Source of the DNA: Acidobacteriota bacterium
GTDB taxonomy: Bacteria > Acidobacteriota > Terriglobia > Bryobacterales > Bryobacteraceae
Direction: 5' to 3'
NCBI GenBank assembly: GCA_017307505.1
Contig: JAFKEE010000037.1
Span: 62,001-126,000, forward strand
DNA length: 64,000 nucleotides
Notes under the pieces: model-generated
Seen by the model: the letters and a program-made list of their open reading frames with translations, nothing else
Told to the model about the DNA's origin: nothing
Database searches by the model: none
In this document: positions 34,836 through 43,603 of the stretch, piece by piece
How positions within the stretch are numbered: position 1 is the stretch's first letter
How the letters are laid out: every line of letters starts with the position of its first letter
Program-made: the position numbers and the translations under genes

Positions 34836-35561
34836 ATGAACCCCCACCAACTGTTCAATCAAGGCAGGCTGACCGAGGCGATCAACGCCCTGGTCGGCCT
34901 GCTTCGGGAAAACCCAGGCAACGCGCAGCAGCGGACCTTCCTTTTTGAGTTGCTGTGCTTTGCAGGAGAGTACGACCGGGCGGATAAACACCTCGATCTC
35001 CTCGCCGGCGGAACGCACGATCGTCAGATGGGCGCCATGTTGATGCGCGCGGCCGTCCAGACCGCGCGGACGCGCGATGAAATGTTCGCCAATGGAGAGG
35101 TTGCCCCCGCGCCCGAGGGGCCGCCTGTTGCCGGAACGCTGAACGGCAAGCCGTTCCATTCGATCTCGGATGCTGATCCGCGCGTAGGTCCCCGACTCGA
35201 GGTCTTCGCGGCCGGCAACTATTTGATGCTACCCATGGCGCATCTGGCTGAACTCGACATGGAGCCTCCTAAGAGGCTCAGAGACCTGCTTTGGGCTCCG
35301 GCGCATCTGCGCTGTGGCGCCAGCTTCGGCGGCGGCCAGGATCTCGGTGACGTCATGCTTCCTGCTCTCTCACCGCTCTCCAGCCGTCACTCGGATGATC
35401 TCGTTCGTCTGGGCCGCGCCTCCTCCTGGGAGTCGGACGGTTCGACGGAGATGCTGTTCGGCCAGAAACTGCTGCTCGTGGATGGCGAGGAATTCCCGTT
35501 CCTGGAGATCCGTTCGCTGAAGATCGCCGCGCCTTCCGGAGAAGCAGATGCCGTTACGTGA
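34836..35561 (+). CDS. tagJ: T6SS accessory protein TagJ (ImpE family)
   Basis: The 241-residue product has an N-terminal TPR-like helical region (LTEAINALVGLLRENPGNAQQRTFLFELLCFAGEYDRA) followed by the alpha/beta ImpE domain with ELDMEPPKRLRDLLWAPA and EFPFLEIRSL. TagJ/ImpE proteins bind the sheath component TssB and are thought to assist ClpV-mediated recycling in some T6SS types. It overlaps tssA by 14 bases. Confidence 0.9.
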   Translation: MNPHQLFNQGRLTEAINALVGLLRENPGNAQQRTFLFELLCFAGEYDRADKHLDLLAGGTHDRQMGAMLMRAAVQTARTRDEMFANGEVAPAPEGPPVAGTLNGKPFHSISDADPRVGPRLEVFAAGNYLMLPMAHLAELDMEPPKRLRDLLWAPAHLRCGASFGGGQDLGDVMLPALSPLSSRHSDDLVRLGRASSWESDGSTEMLFGQKLLLVDGEEFPFLEIRSLKIAAPSGEADAVT

Positions 35562-37488
35562 GGACATCCTCAGTCCTATTCCCGGCGACAACCCGAGTGG
35601 TCAGGACATCCGCTACACGCCACTCTTTGAGCAGATCAAGGAGGCCCGGCGTGAAGAAGAGGCCCTGGCCCAGGGCGTCTGGCAGCGCGTGCTCAAAACA
35701 GCCGATTGGCCGCTGGTCATTCGCCTGATCTCTGATGCGCTGGCGAAAAAATCAAAGGATCTGCAGCTCGCCGTATGGCTCGTGGAAGCCCTGGTGCGCC
35801 GTGACGGCTTCACTGGACTGCAGGAGGGCGTGAATCTCTGTAACTCCCTGCTGACTGAATTCTGGGATTCGCTTTACCCGGAATTGGAAGACGGCGATTC
35901 GGAATTGCGTTCCGTGCCCCTCGCCTGGCTCGCCTCCAAGCTAGACACCCCGTTGCGCCAGGTTCCGCTCACGCCGCACGGGATCAGCACTCTCCAGTTC
36001 GCGGAATCCCTGCAGATTCCCACTGAGGAAGAGGCGGGGGAGAGCTCCGGCAAGGCGGATACCCGGCGCGAGGCAATTAACGAGGGCAGAACCACACCGG
36101 AGGAAGTGGATGAGGCGCTTCGCGCCACACAAAGTGTCTTCTTCGAACAGAACACCGCGGTGCTCGAAGCAGCCCGCGAAGCAGTCGAGCAGTTGAATCA
36201 GCTCGCAGACGAACGCTTCGGCGAATACTCGCCCAGTTTTGGCGGCCTGAAAGACTGCCTCGACCAGCTCATCAACTCGACCCGTATTCTTTCGCAGCGC
36301 AGGGCCACTCCTGCAGAATCATCGGCCGCGCCTCAGCCCCAGCGTGTCGAGCGGCAGGCTCAGGTCTGGGTGGAGGACGACAAGCCTCTTTGGTCTCAAG
36401 CCGCCGCGGACGACGATACGCCGCTCTGGCAGACCAGCGACTCAGGAACCTCCGGGGATTCGCTGCCATCCGCTTCGCAGGAAGAAGCTCCGCTCTGGCA
36501 ATCTTCGGTCGCGACGCTGCCCGAGCCCGCCAGTCTCTTTGACGAAACACCACAGGTGCAACCCTGGAGCCACGACAACGGCAACTCCCTCGGGCTACAG
36601 AGCCGTGAGCCTTCCGGTGCCGTCGATTGTGCCGCGCGCCTCAACTCCATCGCCCAGTGGCTGCGCAAGGCCAATCCACGCAATCCGGCGGCCCATCTTC
36701 TCCTGCGCGGCTTCCGCTGGGGTGAACTTCGTGCCCTTGGACCGGTACTGGATCCAGAGTGGCTGGAAGCGCCGCCCACCGACGTCCGGCAGCAGATGCG
36801 CCGGCTCGCCCAGGAAGAGGATTGGGCGCAACTTCTGGAGGCCGGCGAGGCCGCGATGGCCCAGCCTTACGGCCGGGCATGGCTCGACTTGCAGCGCTAC
36901 TCGCTGATGGCCTGTGACGAACTGGGTGAAGAGTATGGGTTGGTCAGCCACTCCATCGCCGGGGCTCTCCGATCGTTGTTGGAAGAGTACCCTGACCTTC
37001 TGGAATCGACGCTCACCGATGACACCCCCACGGCCAACGCCGCGACGCGCCAGATGCTGGGGGCCAAGGGCTGCCTTCCCGATTCCAAGGGGTGCCTCCG
37101 TCCCGCCCCAGTGGTGCCGGAGCGCAATGACGACACAATGATCGAAGATGCCATCCGAAGGGGCCGCGTCGAGGTGGCACTCGAAATGGTGTCGCGCCGA
37201 ATGGCCCTGGAAACCAGCGGCCGCGGCCGGTTCCAGAGGAAGATACAACTGGCCAGAATCCTGGTGGCGTCCGGACGCCACGCGGTCTCGCTGCCGCTCC
37301 TGCGCGAGCTGTCGGCGGAAATCGGCCAGCGGGGATTGTTCGATTGGGAGATGCCGGCGATCGTTGTCGAACCGCTGGTGCTGCTGCATCGCTGCCTCGA
37401 GCACGAACCGGAGGCTGCTGACGAGCGAAAGTCCATCTACACTCTCATCTGCCGGCTGGATCCTGTCAAAGCGTTTGAGTTGTCCTGA
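35548..37488 (+). CDS. tssA: T6SS protein TssA (ImpA)
   Basis: TssA recruits baseplate parts and in some types caps the growing sheath. The 646-residue product has the ImpA_N domain (about residues 1-150; LSPIPGDNPSGQDIRYTPLF), helices to about 260, a disordered acidic/Ser-rich linker (about 260-355), and a C-terminal domain (about 360-646). The linker contains three PLW motifs at residues 280-282, 292-294 and 315-317. The start overlaps tagJ by 14 bases, with GGAGAA upstream. Confidence 0.92.
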   Translation: MPLREDILSPIPGDNPSGQDIRYTPLFEQIKEARREEEALAQGVWQRVLKTADWPLVIRLISDALAKKSKDLQLAVWLVEALVRRDGFTGLQEGVNLCNSLLTEFWDSLYPELEDGDSELRSVPLAWLASKLDTPLRQVPLTPHGISTLQFAESLQIPTEEEAGESSGKADTRREAINEGRTTPEEVDEALRATQSVFFEQNTAVLEAAREAVEQLNQLADERFGEYSPSFGGLKDCLDQLINSTRILSQRRATPAESSAAPQPQRVERQAQVWVEDDKPLWSQAAADDDTPLWQTSDSGTSGDSLPSASQEEAPLWQSSVATLPEPASLFDETPQVQPWSHDNGNSLGLQSREPSGAVDCAARLNSIAQWLRKANPRNPAAHLLLRGFRWGELRALGPVLDPEWLEAPPTDVRQQMRRLAQEEDWAQLLEAGEAAMAQPYGRAWLDLQRYSLMACDELGEEYGLVSHSIAGALRSLLEEYPDLLESTLTDDTPTANAATRQMLGAKGCLPDSKGCLRPAPVVPERNDDTMIEDAIRRGRVEVALEMVSRRMALETSGRGRFQRKIQLARILVASGRHAVSLPLLRELSAEIGQRGLFDWEMPAIVVEPLVLLHRCLEHEPEAADERKSIYTLICRLDPVKAFELS

Positions 37489-37505
37489 GGCGGAGCGTGG
37501 GGATC

Positions 37506-38003
37506 ATGACGGAACGGCGGAGCCGGCAGGAAATACTTCCATCTTTACTCGACCGTCTCACCGACGAGGAGCCGCGTAACCGGTCGGAAGGCGAGGTTTC
37601 CCGCGGTCAGGCCATGCGGGACCTGAAGGCCAGCCTGCGCCGCGACATCGAGTGGCTGCTCAATACCCGCCGCCGCATCACGGAGATTCCTGCCGGTTCC
37701 GTCCAACTGCCGGAATCGCTCTTCAATTACGGCTTGCCAGACCTCACCGGCTACGCGCTCAACACGGAGCGGGACCAGTCCGAACTGGTGGGTCTCATTG
37801 AGCAGGTCATCGCCACCTTCGAACCCCGTCTCCGGACGGTCATCGTCACCATGCAGCCCATTACCGCCGCGGCCCGCATCATTCGATTCCAGATCGAAGG
37901 CATCTTGCGGGTAGACCCTGGCCCCGAGCGCATCCAATTCGATACCCTACTGGAACTGGCCAGCGGAACCTACAAAGTGGAGGGGGGCCCCGGTGCGCAG
38001 TGA
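37506..38003 (+). CDS. tssE: T6SS baseplate protein TssE (gp25-like)
   Basis: TssE is the gp25-like baseplate subunit that starts sheath assembly. The product of about 165 residues has LLDRLTDEEP at the start, then LRRDIEWLLNTRRR, SLFNYGLPDLTGYAL and IEQVIATFEPRLRTVIVTM, all typical gp25/TssE blocks. ATG 37506 is chosen over GTG 37497, which would sit too close to the GGAG. It overlaps tssF by 11 bases. Confidence 0.93.
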   Translation: MTERRSRQEILPSLLDRLTDEEPRNRSEGEVSRGQAMRDLKASLRRDIEWLLNTRRRITEIPAGSVQLPESLFNYGLPDLTGYALNTERDQSELVGLIEQVIATFEPRLRTVIVTMQPITAAARIIRFQIEGILRVDPGPERIQFDTLLELASGTYKVEGGPGAQ

Positions 38004-39831
38004 TCTGCTGAACTACTACGAACGCGAACTCGCCTACGTGCGGCAACTTGGGGCTGAGTTTTCCGTAAAGTACCCGAAGGTTGCCTCGCGCCTGATGCTC
38101 GAGCCGAACCGCTGCGAGGACCCGCACGTCGAGCGCCTCATCGAGGCCTTTTCGTTTCTCGCCGCTCGTCTCCACCTGAAGCTCGACGATGAGTTCCCGG
38201 AACTTACCCAAGCGCTGCTCGGCATCCTGTTCCCGCACTACATCAGGCCGCTTCCCTCCATGACGGTGGCGGAGTTCTCACTCGATGCAGAACGCTCGGG
38301 GTTGACTACCCGTACCGTCCTGCCCCGTGGTTCTGCGTTATTCTCCCGCTCGACGGGAGGAGTCCGGCTCCAGTTCCGCACCGGGTTCGATCTCGAACTC
38401 TGGCCCATCCGTTTGTCCGCCGCCCAGTGGGTCACTCCAGAGCGCCTGGCGCAGCCCATCCGGAGCGCTGACGCACCCGGTGCCCTACGCGTGGAACTGA
38501 ATTGCGGCCACGGTGCCTCCTTCTCCACCCTGCCCATCGATTCACTTCGCGTCTTCCTCAACGCCGAGGCGAGCATTGTCTACCCGCTGTATGAAATGCT
38601 GGCAGGCCGCTGCCTCCGCATCGTCGCCAGAGACCTGACTCCCAAATCCCACAAGCCGCCGGTCATTCTGCCGGCCTCGTGCCTCCAGCCTTGCGGCTTC
38701 TCGCAGGAGGAATCGCTGGTCCCCTATCCGCGCCGCTCGTTTGACGGGTACCGCTTGCTGCAGGAGTACTTCGCGTTCCCGGAGAAATTCCTGTTCCTGG
38801 AACTCAAAGGACTGCAGGCCCTGCGCGAGGCTGGTTTCGGCGAAAACATCGAACTTGTCTTCCTTTGCGGAGATTGTGAGCGGCCCGACTGGCTGCCAAT
38901 CCTGCAACTCGGCGTGAGCGAGCGGACCATTCGGCTGGGCTGCTGCACCCTGGTCAATCTCTTCCCGCACACCGCCGATCCCGTCACCCTGGACGGCACG
39001 CGCTTCGAGTACCCGGTAGTCCCCGATGCACGACGCCCGGATTCCTACGAGGTGTTTTCCATCGAGTCTGTCGTCGGCACCAACCCCGTAACCAGCGAGG
39101 TATTCACCTTCGACCCGTTCTACTCCGTCCGGCACAATCCCTCCAGCAGGCAGGGAGAACTCTTCTGGCATGCTACCCGCCGCGACTCCAGCGTGCGGAT
39201 GGACGACAATACTGACCTTTGGTTGTCCACCGTCGATCTCGCCGGCCAGCCGGGGCGACCCGAAATCGATACCCTTACGGTCCGCTGTCTCTGCACCAAT
39301 CGCGAACTGCCCTCCCGCATGCCGTTCGGCGACGAGAATGGCGACTTCGAGATCGACGTCGCGTCTACGGTAACCCGTGTGACTGCCCTCCGCAAACCAA
39401 CGCCGACAATCCGCCCTTCGCTCGGCGGTGCCGTCCTCTGGCGGCTGCTCTCCCAGCTCTCGCTCAACTATCTTTCGCTGATCGAGGAAGGACGGGACGC
39501 GCTTCAGGAGATCCTCCGGCTCTATACGCCACCTACCGGATTTGGCGAGCGCCAGGTCGAAGGAATTGCTACACTCACAAGCCGTCGCCACTTTGCGCGG
39601 GTGATGGGGGACTATGGTATCTCTTTCGTCCGGGGCATGAAGGTCCAGATCGAACTCGACGAAGAGTGCTTCGTCGGGGCGAGCGCCTATCTTTTTTCGA
39701 GTGTGCTCGATCGTTTCCTCGGACTTTATGTCAACATGAATGGGTTCAGCCAGCTCGAAGTGTGGAGCCGGCAGCGTAAGGAGATCCTGAAGCAATGGCC
39801 CGCAAGGTCAGGCTACGGAATCCTGCTCTAA
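37993..39831 (+). CDS. tssF: T6SS baseplate protein TssF
   Basis: TssF forms the baseplate wedge with TssG. The 612-residue product starts with the diagnostic LLNYYERELAYVRQLGAEF block and has PKVASRLML, CEDPHVERLIEAFSFLAAR and LGILFPHYIRPLPSM in order. A GTG start is preceded by a strong GGAGG. It overlaps tssE by 11 bases and tssG by 37 bases, so translation of the three is probably coupled. Confidence 0.95.
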   Translation: MRSDLLNYYERELAYVRQLGAEFSVKYPKVASRLMLEPNRCEDPHVERLIEAFSFLAARLHLKLDDEFPELTQALLGILFPHYIRPLPSMTVAEFSLDAERSGLTTRTVLPRGSALFSRSTGGVRLQFRTGFDLELWPIRLSAAQWVTPERLAQPIRSADAPGALRVELNCGHGASFSTLPIDSLRVFLNAEASIVYPLYEMLAGRCLRIVARDLTPKSHKPPVILPASCLQPCGFSQEESLVPYPRRSFDGYRLLQEYFAFPEKFLFLELKGLQALREAGFGENIELVFLCGDCERPDWLPILQLGVSERTIRLGCCTLVNLFPHTADPVTLDGTRFEYPVVPDARRPDSYEVFSIESVVGTNPVTSEVFTFDPFYSVRHNPSSRQGELFWHATRRDSSVRMDDNTDLWLSTVDLAGQPGRPEIDTLTVRCLCTNRELPSRMPFGDENGDFEIDVASTVTRVTALRKPTPTIRPSLGGAVLWRLLSQLSLNYLSLIEEGRDALQEILRLYTPPTGFGERQVEGIATLTSRRHFARVMGDYGISFVRGMKVQIELDEECFVGASAYLFSSVLDRFLGLYVNMNGFSQLEVWSRQRKEILKQWPARSGYGILL

Positions 39832-40934
39832 AACAGCGGGCGGCTGGGGGCGCGCCGAATGTGCCGCCGTCCCCGTGTGTCCGGACGCAGGATTCAGTCG
39901 CCGGTAGTGAGCCGGAGCCTGCACCGCCTTTGCCCCAGCGCCTCCTGGACCATCCCCAGGAATACCGGTTCTTTCAGGCGGCGCGGCTTCTGCAGTTGCT
40001 CCAGCCGGATCGCGCGCCCGTCGGGCGCTTCGAAGACCCGTCCTCGGAAGCCGTGCGGTTCTCCGCCCATCAAACGCTTGGCTATCCCGCCAGCGAGATC
40101 CAGTCCCTCGACGCGCCCGAGTCCGGCCAGCCCAGAATGGCAGTGAACTTCCTGGGCGTCACAGGGCCCGTCGGCGAATTGCCCGTCACCTACACCGCCT
40201 ATGTGACCGAACGCCTGCGCGCCGGCGACCGGACCGCCGCCGAGTTCTTCGACCTGTTCAACCACCGCCTCACTTCGCTCTTCTACCGCGGTTGGGAGAA
40301 GTACCGCTTCCAGGTTCCCTACGAACGGGGAGAGGAGTCCGGTCTCAGTGATACCCTCCTCCACTTCGTCGGTTTGGGTACCCCGAGGCTTCAGGACCGC
40401 CAGGATATCCCGGACGAGGCCCTAAAATATTACGCCGGACTGCTCTCCCAGCAGCCTCGCTCCGCTATCGCCATGCAGCAAATCCTGACTGATTACTTCG
40501 ATGTGCCCGTCGAAGTCGTCCAGTTCGTCGGCTCCTGGCGCAAGCTGGATCCGGGCAGTCTGTGCCTGCTCGACGACGACCCGGATGCGGTGCCAGCTGC
40601 CCGCCTGGGCCAGGGTGCCGTGGCCGGTGATGACGTCTGGGACCAGCAATCCACCCTGAGATTGCGCATTGGTCCGCTTACCCTCGACCGCTATCGCGAA
40701 TTCCTGCCCGACGGTGCGGCATTCCCCGCTCTCCGGGCCCTCTCCCGTTTTATCAGCCGGGATGAGTATGATTTCGAAGTACAGCTCGTTCTAAAGCGCG
40801 AGGAGGCCCCGGGCTGCCAGTTAGGAGCCGAGGGGGAGGTCGCGCCCCAGCTTAGTTGGCTGAGCTGGATCAAATCAAAGCCAATGGATCGGGACCCTGA
40901 CGACACGGTCTACCGGTTATGGGAGGTTGCTTAA
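39795..40934 (+). CDS. tssG: T6SS baseplate protein TssG
   Basis: The 379-residue TssG has a variable N-terminal tail rich in Pro (residues 1-50), then the typical EYRFFQAARLLQLL block, VNFLGVTGPVGELPVTYTAYV and FFDLFNHRLTSLFYRGWEKYRF, and a C-terminal part with LRLRIGPLTLDRYREFLPDG. It overlaps tssF by 37 bases and ends 3 bases before tssH. Confidence 0.94.
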   Translation: MARKVRLRNPALKQRAAGGAPNVPPSPCVRTQDSVAGSEPEPAPPLPQRLLDHPQEYRFFQAARLLQLLQPDRAPVGRFEDPSSEAVRFSAHQTLGYPASEIQSLDAPESGQPRMAVNFLGVTGPVGELPVTYTAYVTERLRAGDRTAAEFFDLFNHRLTSLFYRGWEKYRFQVPYERGEESGLSDTLLHFVGLGTPRLQDRQDIPDEALKYYAGLLSQQPRSAIAMQQILTDYFDVPVEVVQFVGSWRKLDPGSLCLLDDDPDAVPAARLGQGAVAGDDVWDQQSTLRLRIGPLTLDRYREFLPDGAAFPALRALSRFISRDEYDFEVQLVLKREEAPGCQLGAEGEVAPQLSWLSWIKSKPMDRDPDDTVYRLWEVA

Positions 40935-40937
40935 CAG

Positions 40938-43574
40938 ATGGCCGCTAATCTTAAGTCGCTTGTCAGCAAGCTAAATGACACCGCCCGACAGACCCTGGAG
41001 TCCGCCGCCGGACTCTGCGTGGCGCGTACTCACTACAACGTCGAAATCGAGCACTTCCTGCTTCGGCTTCTCGATAACTCAGATGGCGACAGCAGTCGCA
41101 TCTTCCACCACTTCGGGCTCGACCCTTCCCGCCTCGACGCGGAGTTGAACAAAGCCCTGGACCGCTTTAAACGCGGCAACGGGCGTACGCCTGCCTTCAG
41201 CGAGTCGATCATCCAGATGTTCAGTGATGGCTGGACACTCGGTTCCCTGGATTACGGCGCTACCTCGATCCGCACCGGTTTCACTGTCCTGGCGCTGACG
41301 CAGAACGAGGCGTTGTGGCGGATGGCCCGTGAATCCAGCCGCGAACTTGGCCGCATCCAGCCGGATCAGTTGAAGAGCGAACTCATGGGGATCATCGCCG
41401 GCTCCATTGAGGACGCGGACGGTGCCGAGGCTGCCGAGGAAGGTGGTACCCCCGCTCCCGCCCGCAAGATCGGCGGCAAGACGCCCAACCTCGACCAGTT
41501 CACCGTCAATCTGACCGAACACGCCAAAGCCGGCAAGATCGACACGGTCCTCGGCCGCGACACTGAAATCCGCCAGTTGGTCGACATCCTGATGCGCCGC
41601 CGGCAGAACAACCCCATCCTCACCGGTGAAGCCGGCGTCGGCAAGACCGCTGTTGTGGAGGGATTTGCGACTCGTGTAGCGAATGGCGATGTGCCCCCGG
41701 CCCTGCGCAATGTCACGGTCCGTACTCTCGACCTCGCACTTCTTCAGGCCGGTGCGGGTGTCAAGGGCGAGTTCGAAAACCGGCTGAAGGGTCTCATCGA
41801 GGAAGTGAAGTCCTCTGCGACGCCCATCATCCTGTTCATCGACGAAGCCCACACCATGATCGGCGCCGGTGGACAGGCCGGCCAGAACGATGCCGCCAAC
41901 CTGCTGAAACCCGCCCTCGCCCGCGGCGAGCTCCGCACCATTGCCGCCACCACCTGGTCTGAGTACAAGAAATACTTCGAGAAGGACCCCGCCCTGGCTC
42001 GCCGTTTCCAGGTCGTCAAGGTGGAAGAACCCACAGAGGACGTCTGCTGCACCATGCTGCGCGGGATCGTGACCTCCCTCGAAAAGCACCACAACGTACG
42101 CATCCTCGACGAAGCGGTGAACTCGGCCGTCCGCCTCTCCCACCGCTACCTCGCCGGCCGCCAGTTGCCCGATAAGGCCGTCAGCATCCTCGACACCGCC
42201 TGTGCCCGTCTCGCCCTGGGGCAGAATTCCACGCCTCCAGCCATCGAAGACGCCACCCGCGAGCTCGACGATCTCGCCGTCCAGCAGCGCGTCCTCGATC
42301 GCGAAGTTGCGGTCGGTGCCGATCACTCGGAACGCCTCGCCAAGATCGCCGAACGCAAGCAGAAGGTGGAAGCGGAACTGGCCAGATTGCAGGAACGCTG
42401 GACCAAGGAGAGCGGGCTTGTTCTGAAGGTCCGGGAACTGCGCCAGGCCATCGAAACCGCCACGCCCGGCTCCGACGTCTCCGCCCAGCGCGCCGAACTC
42501 GACAAACTCTCGGCCGAAGTCGCTGAACTCCAGGGCGAGACGCCGCTCACCCGCGCCTGCGTGGACGCCCAGATCGTCAGCGAAGTGCTGGCCGCCTGGA
42601 CCGGTATTCCTGTCGGCAAGATGCTCAAGGACGAGATCCAGACCACGCTGAACCTCGCCAGCCTCATGGGCCAGCGCGTCATCGGCCAGGACACCGCCCT
42701 CGATGTCATCGCCCAGCGCCTGCTTACGTCCAAAGCCTCCATGGACGATCCGAATCGCCCCATCGGCGTCTTCATGCTGATCGGACCCAGCGGCGTCGGC
42801 AAGACCGAAACCGCGCTGGCCCTGGCCGACCTGTTCTATGGCGGTGAGAAGAGCCTCATCACCATCAACATGTCGGAGTTCCAGGAATCGCATACGGTGT
42901 CCACCCTCAAGGGCTCGCCGCCCGGATATGTGGGCTACGGCGAGGGCGGCGTCCTCACGGAAGCCGTGCGCCGCAGGCCTTACTCCGTCGTCCTGCTCGA
43001 CGAAGTGGAGAAGGCGCACCCAGACGTGCTGGAACTCTTCTATCAGGTGTTCGACAAGGGGCACATGGAAGATGGCGAAGGTCGCGAAATCGACTTCAAG
43101 AACACCATCATCCTGCTCACGTCCAACGCCTGCACCGACACGCTGATGAAGCTCGTCGCCGATCCGGAAACCGCGCCTTCCCCCACCGGGCTGATTAAGG
43201 CGATGAAGCCGGAACTCGACAAGATCTTCAAACCCGCCTTCCTCGGCCGCATGGGCCTCATCCCGTACTACCCGGTTCGCGACGAGGCGCTGAAGTCCAT
43301 CATCCGGCTCAAGGTCGGCAAGGTGCAGAAGCGCATTCTCGAGAACCATCGCATCCCGCTCTCCTACGACGAAGCCGTAGTGGACGAGATCGCCAATCGC
43401 TGTACCGAAGTGGAAAGCGGCGCCCGCAATATCGACAACATTCTCGGCAATACCGTACTGCCCGAGATCTCGAGGGTCCTGCTGACCGAATTCGCGGAAG
43501 GCCGCCGTCCCGCTTCCTTCCAGATCGCCGTCGGTGAGGGTGGGCAGTTCGTCTACACTTCAACGCCCAGCTAA
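40938..43574 (+). CDS. clpV: T6SS sheath-recycling AAA+ ATPase TssH (ClpV)
   Basis: ClpV disassembles the contracted TssBC sheath. The 878-residue product has an N-domain (about 1-160), first AAA+ domain with Walker A G-E-A-G-V-G-K-T at residues 230-237, a coiled-coil middle region (about 420-540), and second AAA+ domain with Walker A G-P-S-G-V-G-K-T at 616-623. The linker between N-domain and AAA+ 1 is Ala/Glu-rich. The T6SS context separates it from ClpB. GGAGG upstream lies inside the end of tssG. Confidence 0.96.
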   Translation: MAANLKSLVSKLNDTARQTLESAAGLCVARTHYNVEIEHFLLRLLDNSDGDSSRIFHHFGLDPSRLDAELNKALDRFKRGNGRTPAFSESIIQMFSDGWTLGSLDYGATSIRTGFTVLALTQNEALWRMARESSRELGRIQPDQLKSELMGIIAGSIEDADGAEAAEEGGTPAPARKIGGKTPNLDQFTVNLTEHAKAGKIDTVLGRDTEIRQLVDILMRRRQNNPILTGEAGVGKTAVVEGFATRVANGDVPPALRNVTVRTLDLALLQAGAGVKGEFENRLKGLIEEVKSSATPIILFIDEAHTMIGAGGQAGQNDAANLLKPALARGELRTIAATTWSEYKKYFEKDPALARRFQVVKVEEPTEDVCCTMLRGIVTSLEKHHNVRILDEAVNSAVRLSHRYLAGRQLPDKAVSILDTACARLALGQNSTPPAIEDATRELDDLAVQQRVLDREVAVGADHSERLAKIAERKQKVEAELARLQERWTKESGLVLKVRELRQAIETATPGSDVSAQRAELDKLSAEVAELQGETPLTRACVDAQIVSEVLAAWTGIPVGKMLKDEIQTTLNLASLMGQRVIGQDTALDVIAQRLLTSKASMDDPNRPIGVFMLIGPSGVGKTETALALADLFYGGEKSLITINMSEFQESHTVSTLKGSPPGYVGYGEGGVLTEAVRRRPYSVVLLDEVEKAHPDVLELFYQVFDKGHMEDGEGREIDFKNTIILLTSNACTDTLMKLVADPETAPSPTGLIKAMKPELDKIFKPAFLGRMGLIPYYPVRDEALKSIIRLKVGKVQKRILENHRIPLSYDEAVVDEIANRCTEVESGARNIDNILGNTVLPEISRVLLTEFAEGRRPASFQIAVGEGGQFVYTSTPS

Positions 43575-43603
43575 ACCAAACCGGGTGGTCGGAGGCATTG
43601 TGT

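Noticed and set aside
41079-43349. 756-residue open frame antisense to clpV
   Set aside because: Shadow frame of a GC-rich gene; the encoded protein is low-complexity and clpV on the other strand is unambiguous.
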